NCBI GenBank assembly: GCA_036245805.1
Contig: BTRK01000001.1
Span: forward strand, 23,381,087-23,445,086
DNA: 64,000 nt
Direction: 5' to 3'
Source: Pristionchus mayeri
Taxonomy: Eukaryota; Nematoda; Chromadorea; Rhabditida; Neodiplogasteridae
Part shown: positions 56,140-64,000 of the stretch, piece after piece
Layout of the letters: every line of letters starts with the position of its first letter
How positions within the stretch are numbered: the stretch's first letter is position 1
The notes under the pieces: generated by a model
Databases searched by the model: none
What the model saw: the letters and a program-made list of their open reading frames with translations, nothing else
Told to the model about the DNA's origin: nothing
Translations under genes and position numbers: made by a program

Positions 56140-56377
56140 ATGGCCGATTCTGAGGACGATGATAGGAGAGGAGGCCGTGTCGATAAATTCACTCGTGAAC
56201 GAGACCACGGTGGAGATCGACGGCGAGACGATGATAGACGCGGAGGGTATCGAGGTGGCGACTATTCAAATGGGGGCATGAAGAGATCAGCTCCCAGGAG
56301 GGACGACTACCCATTCGACAACAAAAGAACTCGTCAAGGGTTAGTTTGTCATGCTTGCTAGTTACTTACATTCATTC

Positions 56378-56408
<31 letters not shown>

Positions 56409-59400
56409 TATTCATTTTCTTCCAATTTGCTTTCGGTTTCTTGTAAAAGATAGGACGCATACATTGTCAGCTTTTTTGCGTAAAATTTTCAAATTTCAGG
56501 AGCGAAGCAGAAGATGCGGCAAATGCAGCGAATAGTGCGCCTGTGCTGTTGCCCTTCAAAAAATGGCTGGTTCAACAAGATGACTCGATCACGGAAGATG
56601 ACGCTACTGCCAAATATGCCGAATACAAATTGGAGCATAAGAAGCAGCTGCTAGTCAAGTTCTTCACCACTCACAAGGACGAGGAATGGTGAGGGAGAAT
56701 TGAAGCCTCCCGCCACAATCTATCTACGATGTTCGAGCCAGAGGCGAAATATGCCGCGGCTTATGCAACTACTTCTTTCTTTCTTCCATTATTTCCCTTT
56801 CTTCGCACTCGATATTTGTATCGTGGTCGATGTACTCACTCATTTCATGTCTACCATATTACGCGGAACGGACAGTTAATGAGTAATTGCTGTGATTGCA
56901 GGTTCCGACAGAAGTACCATCCCGAAGAGAGTACGAAGAAGAGAGAGGAACAAAAGCAAACGATCACCAAGCGAAATCAAGTTTTCAAGTAAGATTTTTG
57001 GAATCTAATTATGAAATGGCAATTAAATGAATGCAGTCCAATCTCATTATTTACAGAGAATTGCACGAGAAGGGATTCTTCAACGATGTCTCACTCGATA
57101 TTCCCAATGCTAAGAAAATCATCTTCATCATGGACGCAGGTTCGTCTCTTTCTTGACTAAATTTCCGTTTTCAATCGCTTAAATTTGTATTACGTTTATT
57201 TTACTTAATGATATTTTTGAAATTGCAGTGGTTGTCAAATTGGAAGGAGGATCTGATGAAGATGTGGAGTTGTTGAGGCAACAGAAAGTGGAAGATGATG
57301 TGTTGGCTGAGATTGGAGAGAAGGAACCCGAGGAGGCCGAGACTACAGATAATGAGAACGGTTTGTATTCAAACAAATACGGTATTTATATTAGCTATTA
57401 TATAATTTCGGATTAATTTGAGGAGAGACTAAGAAGAAGAAGATGCTTTTGCACAAGACACAGGCTCTGTTTCTCAGGAATGTTGAGGCCAATATCAAGC
57501 AATTGGAAGTGGAAGAGGTGCGTTTAATTTTTATTTTTAGGTTTTAGCACATTATTCTTTGTTTTTTTTTGTATAAGAAGGAATGAATGTCGATATGCCG
57601 ACTCTAATTGTAGGTGTGCAATCGATTCCCTGGTTTCCTCCGTCTGTGTCTCTCTGATCCCGTGGCGGAGAAGAAATTCTCCCGCAAGGGATGGGCCACC
57701 TACAAGAAAGATGTCAACATCAAACAGATAGCACTCAATATCAATTCCATTCGAGTCAGTCGCCATTCTTTTTATATCAACATGTATATATTGGGAAAAT
57801 GCTCTCGGTTGTTCTCATCTCTCTTCAGATCAGAGACACGGATCTACACGCGATCATCAACAAAGACCTCACTCGCAAGATTAGAACTGTCAATGGAGTG
57901 ACTGCACACAAAGACGTCGCCCAGACTGACCTGCGAATCGCAACGAAGGTTCGAACCCCCCCCCCCTTCCTCCTCCCCTCCCCTCGAGATGAGCCTCTCC
58001 CTCTTCAGTTGGCTGCCCTCTATGATCACCGCAGTGGATTGTACTGCGATTCATCTGAGAGTGAAAGGGAGTGCGATATCAGAGTGGGAGTCGATCTGGT
58101 CGCATGTTCTACCAATCCATTCATCAAATTGGCACGGAGTCGAATCGTCGATGAGTTGAGTCCCGAAGAGGAGGAGTTGATGGGTGAGTAGATGGAGATC
58201 GATCGATCGATCGATTATTGATTGATTGCAGGCAAAGGAGGTCAGAATGGAAGTGGGCAGGAGAAGTTTGTGTTGGAAAGAGACGAGGAGTTGCTGAAGG
58301 TACGATGGACGAACTTGGTGAAGGGACTTGCTCATGGGGAGATTGCAGACATTGGATGAGATGATCTGGTATCTGAGGATCGTGCACTCGGTCGATTTCT
58401 ACACTCACGGAGACTACGTGAACGAGGACAAGATGCCCAATAGGTGAGGGAAGGAAATAAGGGGAGACATCCAAATGACCGTGTACTTAACATAGGAAGA
58501 GGGAAAGGAGAGGACAATCATTGTTGACCAAAACTGTTCCCGCAAAAACCTGGAGGAGTTGTTTTTGAGTTATTTGTTGTCAACTTACCCTTCTTTCGTA
58601 TTCAAAAGATTGAACGACAAGTATTACCTCTCTCTCTCTCTGCAGATGCAGTATTCTCCATCTGCGTGGTCAGCCCCCCTCGGGGTCTCAATTCGAGACT
58701 GACGAGGAGGGAAAAACACTCATCACTGCCAAATTCGTCAACGAATTTTCTACCACTTTCAAGAATAACATCGAGGTATTCCTCATTCGCTGTTCGAGAT
58801 TCTTCTCTTTCCCTGGGTATTGGAATGTATAGACAGGGGATGATTGCAGAAGTTGACTGCTCGTTCCTACATGAATGATGACGAAGTTGCTAAACTGGGG
58901 AAGAAGAATCCGGATGAGTAAGTGCCTCCCCCCCCCCTCCCTTCCAATCGCCCTCGTTGCAGTGAAGTGGAGACGTTCATCAAGACGAACTCAGTGGAGT
59001 TGAGTGCGGAGAAGTGGCTATGTCCCCTCTCGGGGAAGAAGTTCAAGGGACCGGAATTCATCCGGAAGCATCTCCAGTCTAAGCACAACGACAAGTTGGA
59101 GGAGGCGAAGCAGGACGTGAGTTGGAGAAGAACTGATTGGATGAGAAGGAGAGATGGTCTACAATCCCCCCCTTTCTCAGGCATTCTTCTACAATGCATA
59201 TCTGGCCGATCCTTCCCGTCCCACTGAACCAGATGCACCTCCCCCTCCTGCCAGAGAGGAGAGAGTCAGTTTAATTTTTTTTTATATTTACAATCCGGGG
59301 TTGGCTTTTGTTTGGTCCTCCTATTGTGTACGTTATCCTCGAGTGAATGTGAATCTCAATCCTTAGATCACTCTTTTTATCCATGAGTCAGTTAGAAAGA

Positions 59401-59969
59401 AGTAAGTGTCTATAATCTCGTCATGACGAGTCGTAGGACGATTATGGAAGAAGAGTCAGACAGACAATGAATGAGGTCGGAATGGGAGCATCTTAAGTGA
59501 ATGCACTATGTTTATAACATTCTGGTACACGATTAAACTATTAATTTACAGCACGACGACCGTCCTCGCTATGACGATCGGAACTATTCGAGTGAGTTGA
59601 GGGAGGGAAGAGGGAAGGAGTAGTGGAACGAGTTGGAATAAAATTGGATTGCGACTCGTTGAGAGATGCGAGGACCAGAGGCCGAGAAAAAGATAGTTAT
59701 TTGAAGGAGGCTCATATGGCAGCGACCGTCCGAGATACTCGGGACCTCCCAGGAATGATTACAACAGAAGGCCAATGCCTAGTGGAGGAAGGTGAGCATG
59801 ATAGAGAATAGAGAAAGGGAGGGAGGGAGAGAATTGTGGGGGAATGCGTCATCTCAGATACTACGACAACACTATGCCCCCTCCAGGAGGGGATGCAGGA
59901 GGAGGTCGTCGAGAGTTCCGTCCACCCGTCTCATACAGAGATCTCGATGCTCCCGATGAAATATTTTAG
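56140..59969 (+). CDS. srrt-1: Serrate/ARS2 homologue, nuclear cap-binding and RNA-processing factor
   Basis: ARS2 joins the nuclear cap-binding complex and directs capped transcripts to processing, export or decay, including microRNA precursors. The N-terminus is Arg/Asp/Gly-rich ([20 protein letters not shown]). Conserved exons follow: [20 protein letters not shown] and [53 protein letters not shown] then [60 protein letters not shown]; and the zinc-finger exon [26 protein letters not shown] (cysteine and histidine ligands present). The C-terminus is Arg/Gly/Pro-rich and ends [17 protein letters not shown]. About 18 exons; one intron has a TA microsatellite (56378-56400). The symbol follows the C. 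elegans orthologue. Confidence 0.93.
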
Positions 59970-61089
59970 GAAGTATCGCATTTCAAGAAGAGCATTCACA
60001 ATCTCATTCATACTCCTCCCCCATTTAACATTACTCCCCCTCCACTCAGTCGTTCGTTCATGAAGACCTTTTCGTACTATCTATAGTTAAATGTATCTCT
60101 TGGTTGTTTTTTTATCTTTTCACATTATTTTGTCAATGAACTGCAGTTTTCTATTTATTTGTTTTCCATCATTGTAGTCCTGTTCTCAAATTTACTTTTT
60201 TACGCAGTCATTGCTTGCTTCTAAAAATGTCTTGTAAAGAGTCAACCTATATAATAGCTTGTTCCTATTTTTCTTGAGTGGATAAAGTCACGTTCTCTCA
60301 ATTGAGGTGTGTTTAGTAATATAGTATTTCACCCCCCCCCCCTCTGCACATTCAAAGCCATGGACTTTCTACTAGTTACCTCTTTGCTCTCTCTTATAAG
60401 TACATCTCATTCTGGCACAGCAACGACTCGTCTGTTTACTCCTCCCCCCTGATATGACTTACTCAGTGGGTACTGAGTAGACTAGATAATCTACACGAAG
60501 ATCATTCTATGATGGAGAGCGCAATCACACATTCTTTGGGAACTCCTGTTTCTATTATATGAATTCGATTATGTATATTCTTGTGAAAGGGTATTTTGAC
60601 GGTGGAGAAGACGAATGTGGTGGATGGAGATGCCATCGATAGGAATGCAGCTGCATCTCATGTGAGGTCATTCACGTGCCATGGAGAAAATGGGAATATA
60701 GAGATGAGCAGAGGGAGTTTTTCACTAGAAGAAGGAAGGGGATGGTACTCCTGATTAGGATGAAATGAGAAGAAGGACGGATGAGTCTCTTCAGATCAAC
60801 AATGGAATGGGGATGGCCAATGATGGAGACGATGGAGTAGTCCCTTTCACTGTCACTTCCAACGCAGCTGGAATGAACGGATAGATGCCCTCCATCCGAG
60901 TCCCCTTAGATAGATCCCCTTCCTCCGTCGTATGATCTCCCCAGAATGATAAACAGTGAGTGCGTTCCTGAGAGTGTTAACTCGACCTCCTCACGTCCAC
61001 TATCAGAGTCTCTATAAAGAGAGTGAAAACAGAGTGAGCAATACTCGTCACATTCTTCATCCCCATCTCGATACCGTACCCTTCTTCGA
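59970..61089. other. SRRT downstream region, no firm gene
   Basis: The first 300 bases are AT-rich and probably the SRRT 3' UTR. Near 60598-60740 a reading (VEKTNVVDGDAIDRNAAASH, FTCHGENGNIEMSRG) and near 60797-60883 another (INNGMGMANDGDDGVVPFTV, ending NAAGMNG) look like possible exons behind acceptors. I could not find a start or confirm a family. They may be the remains of a small gene. Confidence 0.4.
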
Positions 61090-63071
61090 ATGATTATATT
61101 CGGTCTATTACTGTTCATCCCGACGGTTCTCTCTCAGCGTAAGCTTCCCTTCTCCTTCCTTCTCTCACTAGTCCTTCCAATCTCAGAGACAGGAGGGGTT
61201 TGCAATGGAGAGACGACGATCTCCATCGATGAGTCCAGTGCAATGGCCATCAATCCTCCCATCTCTCACAATGGGTACCCCAATGGACTCAAGTGTCGAT
61301 GGAAGGTTTGAGTTGAGAAGAAGGAGATATCACAGCACTGATTGTAGATCAGAGTTCCTCCCAACTGCGATAATTCCATCCACATAATGGCATATCTGAG
61401 AAGAGGAACGAAGGATGAGATAAGTATTGTGAGAGAGGGAATGGATCCTATCAAGTGAGTGTTGATGGAGGGGAAGGGGGAAGGGGAATCTCTGCAGATT
61501 CATTCATCAAGAGAAGCAAGTGGACCAGCGAGTGGGGGATCTCCACGGGGAATTCATCGTCGATTTCTCATCGGATGAAGAATCGAGAGAGAGAGGAGGA
61601 TTCTGGAAGGGAACAATCGCTGCTGAGAACTGTAGGAAGGAGAAGAATGTTATCGAAGAAGTCAAGGAAGGAATCGATAGAGGAGTCGACGAATTATCCC
61701 ATATGATACCTGATATGGACGGAATATTCCATCCCAAAGGTAAGGGAGAGGTCTGACCGACGTCAAATGAAGTATCGGTTGGAGGAGCAGCTCTGAACTA
61801 TTCGGATGGACAAATCATCGGAGATCGATCACATTGGTTCCAGCTGAATAAAGTGAAGCCAGGGACCAATCACTCCTTCAAATTCAGACATCCAATGAAA
61901 ATGTTCATTGTGAGCAAGTGAGTGAATGGGAGAGGGAGGGAGGGAAGGAATTCACTTCAGGAGTGCCGACTACTTCCACAGTCTATTCATTGTATCTGAG
62001 AATAGAGTTGCCAGAGAGTGAGTCATCCTTTTCCCCATCCTTTTATCCCTCTACTCGCAGGAATCTCTTCGAAGCATTCAGCAAGAGTAGACAATCTACG
62101 AACGATGGAAAAGCAGTCCCGGTCTTCACGGGAAGAATTGAGTATACGGTATTCAATGGTAATCGAATGGCGGATGGATCGACAGGGACATTCCTCTACT
62201 TTGTTGACGAGAGGGAGAGTGAGTTCAGAGTGTGTGTCTGACTCAATCATTCCTTCAGCCAACAACGAGGTCTATGAAGTGAGAGGAGAAGGAAGGGAAA
62301 TGGGAGTGAACAGAAGGAGATCAGTCACTCTTCTCAGTCCACACTCACAGATTGGAATGACTCAAGTGAGATTGGCCAAACATGGAGGACTCAAGATATC
62401 GGCAGGAGGATTGGCAGAGATGTGGTATCCACGGAATCAATTGATTAGACTGACGTGAGAGTCTCTCTTCGTTCCTTCCCATCTCTCTCCTTGAGTACAT
62501 TCGACACTGCTGGCATCTCCTCCTATTCCTTCTTCGATCCCATCCTCACTATCGAACCAACCAACGACGAGAATGTATCGTACACCATCAACAGTCTACT
62601 CTGTATCATCCACTCCCATTCATTCCTCTATCCACTCTTCCAGATCTATCGCAAGTCTCAATGGGAGCGGGTGCTCAGGGAGTCATCATGTCTGCTGGAT
62701 ATCCTGACTTCAAAGTAGATCAAAGAAAGATCGATTTCAATATGAAGATGAAGGAACAGGTAGATGAACATCGACGACTGGCGAGAAGGAGATTCAATCA
62801 TTGAGGTGTATCTGGAAATGTACGTGCAAGCAAATACGACTAGAGGAAGTTCCCTCACCATCACAAGCAAATCGAATCACACGCAACTCTCGAAGATGTA
62901 TCTACTCATTGATTGAAGGATGTGATGATATCACTTAGATACACGGACATGGAGGTGAAGGAGTCAGTGAAGACAGATGCGGCTGAGTTCCGAGTTCTTT
63001 TCGAACCATCTAGTGGAGACACGGAACACTCTGACTTCCTCTTCGCTACTTTCTGGACGAGAAATGGTTGA
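61090..63071 (+). CDS. CUB-like domain secreted protein (nematode family)
   Basis: Members of this nematode family are secreted, often intestinal, and many respond to infection. The start at 61090 gives a signal peptide (MIIFGLLLFIPTVLSQ). The CUB-like domain begins VCNGETTISIDESSAMAINP, then ISHNGYPNGLKCRWKIRVPP and NCDNSIHIMAYLRRG, the family's hallmark. Further exons join in phase: HGEFIVDFSSDEES; SVGGAALNYSDGQIIGDRSH; GTNHSFKFRHPMKMFIVS; GRIEYTVFNGNRMADGSTG; TTFDTAGISSYSFFDPILT; SMGAGAQGVIMSAGYPDF; VYLEMYVQANTTRGSSLTI; and SKIYTDMEVKESVKTDAAEF. It ends FATFWTRNG at 63069-63071. Total is roughly 500 residues. No membrane segment follows, so it is probably secreted. Function beyond the family is unknown. 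Confidence 0.85.
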
Positions 63072-63538
63072 TCTCGTTCCATTCCATCTCAATCATCTTC
63101 CTCTTTCAGGAGGATCTCTCATCAACTTCATCTCTTCTTTCTCAATTATTCTCGTGTCAATCAACCATTTCTTTTGATGTTTCGATGTTGCAGATGACCA
63201 ATACTTTCAATCCAGATAAAAATTGCAAAGCCTCATGAACTTTGATCACGTCGCAAATTTAACTAACGTCTACTGTTCGTAATCAGTATCTATCAACATG
63301 TTATTAAAAATAGTCAGCTGCAACTATTGTAGAAAATTTTGAATAAAAATTCAAAATGTTTAAACTTAGTTCAAGATAGCATTCGCATTACTGTAAGAAA
63401 ATTTCGTCAAATGCTGCGTTTTATTTGAAAATGTTTGCTCTTTTGTTCATTCTTCGAGTTCCTTTTGATTTTGGTGGTGACACGTTCTATAAGCATTACC
63501 TTACTTTTATTATAGTTGGCCAAACTTCTTTTATTCAG
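63072..63538. other. Intergenic between CUB-like gene and CSN6
   Basis: 467 bases of AT-rich DNA between two genes on the same strand. It ends in tttattcag immediately before the CSN6 ATG, a near-perfect nematode trans-splice acceptor. No other feature is seen. Confidence 0.6.
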
Positions 63539-64000
63539 ATGGCGACGAAATCGACAGCACAGGTGATCTACAAAGTTCACCCTCTTGTTCCACTCAATAT
63601 CTCCGAGCACTGGACGAGAACCAAAGGACAGACGAAGAAGACGGACAATGTCAGTTTTATTGTGTCAATGAACGGCCTTTGCCTCGGTTCAGTTAAAACT
63701 CTCCACTGATGCATGATGATTTAAGGTGTTCGGTGCAGTGATGGGAGTACAGAATGGTCGAGAGTTCGAAGTGCACAACTCGTTTCCCGTTCCGTGCCAA
63801 GAGAGGAATGGGAAGTTGTTCATCGACGAAGAGCACTACAAGGAGAGAGTAGAACAGTGTCAGTTATTCTACTCACATTTTTTTGAATATTCGTTTGACT
63901 TCACACAAAAATGACTTATTTCAGACAAAACGGTCTTTCCTGAATTGGACTCCCTCGGTTGGTACTGCACCGGCCCGCAAAATGAGCTCAGCCCTCTCGA
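63539..64000 (+). CDS. csn-6: COP9 signalosome subunit 6 (MPN domain), 5' part, cut by window edge
   Basis: A subunit of the COP9 signalosome, which removes NEDD8 from cullins. Exons 63539-63649, 63726-63858 and 63925 onward join in phase. The protein starts MATKSTAQVIYKVHPLVPLN and continues ISEHWTRTKG, then the MPN-domain core VFGAVMGVQNGREFEVHNSF and LFIDEEHYKERVEQYKTVFP, then DSLGWYCTGPQNELSPL at the right edge. VHPLV-NISEHWTR and LGWY(C/S)TG are the CSN6 pattern. CSN6 belongs to the MPN group that lacks metal-binding residues; that part lies beyond this window. The rest of the gene is to the right. Confidence 0.9.

Noticed and set aside
60598..60883. Possible small gene or CUB-like gene fragment
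   Set aside because: Two exon-like readings, but no start codon, no clear family match and uncertain splicing.

Overview
This is nuclear DNA from an animal, most likely a free-living nematode. Genes are broken by many introns, often only about 40-50 bases long, and several first exons sit directly behind 3' splice acceptors, as expected for spliced-leader trans-splicing. The gene families also fit: a GOB-1-type trehalose-6-phosphate phosphatase, a nematode CUB-like secreted protein, a supplementary-type nuclear receptor and a nematode UDP-glucuronosyltransferase. A diplogastrid such as Pristionchus is only a guess from the intron style and the many poly-G/C tracts. No prokaryotic feature was seen. 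All gene models below were spliced by eye.

Layout, left to right: a BTB-domain gene (+, 537-1537); the N-terminal and central part of a mitochondrial RNA polymerase (-, 1635-5992), whose last exons are not in the window; the 3'-5' exonuclease DIS3L2 (-, 6546-12640); a nuclear hormone receptor (+, 13695-16440); the site-1 protease of SREBP processing (-, 16748-20940); trehalose-6-phosphate phosphatase gob-1 (-, 21361-24817); ESCRT-I subunit MVB12 (+, 25241-28006), followed 49 bases later by a Ras-fold protein that has lost its GTP-binding motifs (+, 28056-30128); an EGF-domain membrane protein (+, about 31034-33751); a coiled-coil protein (-, 33911-35696); a UDP-glucuronosyltransferase (-, 35840-39519); a giant repeat protein of about 3,100 residues (+, 39733-54574); an axonemal dynein light-intermediate chain p28/DNALI1 homologue (-, 54640-55813); SRRT/ARS2 (+, 56140-59969); a CUB-like secreted protein (+, 61090-63071); and the start of COP9 signalosome subunit 6 (+, 63539 to the right edge).

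Two things stand out. The first is the giant gene. One uninterrupted exon of 8,274 bases encodes 24 near-identical 81-residue units, then seven 51-residue units plus a partial eighth, then five 62-residue units. All are rich in Pro, Glu, Val, Lys and Ala, like a PEVK spring, and are followed by an acidic stretch and spaced motifs resembling calponin-like (CLIK) repeats. The antisense strand is open over nearly the whole exon as well. The second is a set of long-armed foldback (palindromic) elements. Four lie in one 5.2-kb intron of the giant gene, one nested in each of the two larger ones, and one lies in an intron of the neighbouring UGT. Three of these carry a tRNA-like segment with Pol III A and B boxes at tRNA spacing. 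Several show clean target-site duplications or filled-versus-empty arm comparisons. Two more foldbacks lie in gob-1 introns.

The genes look like an ordinary mixture of housekeeping functions (RNA decay and processing, mitochondrial transcription, ESCRT, COP9, lipid-regulatory proteolysis) and faster-evolving families (BTB, NHR, UGT, CUB-like). There is no sign of a dedicated multi-gene cluster.
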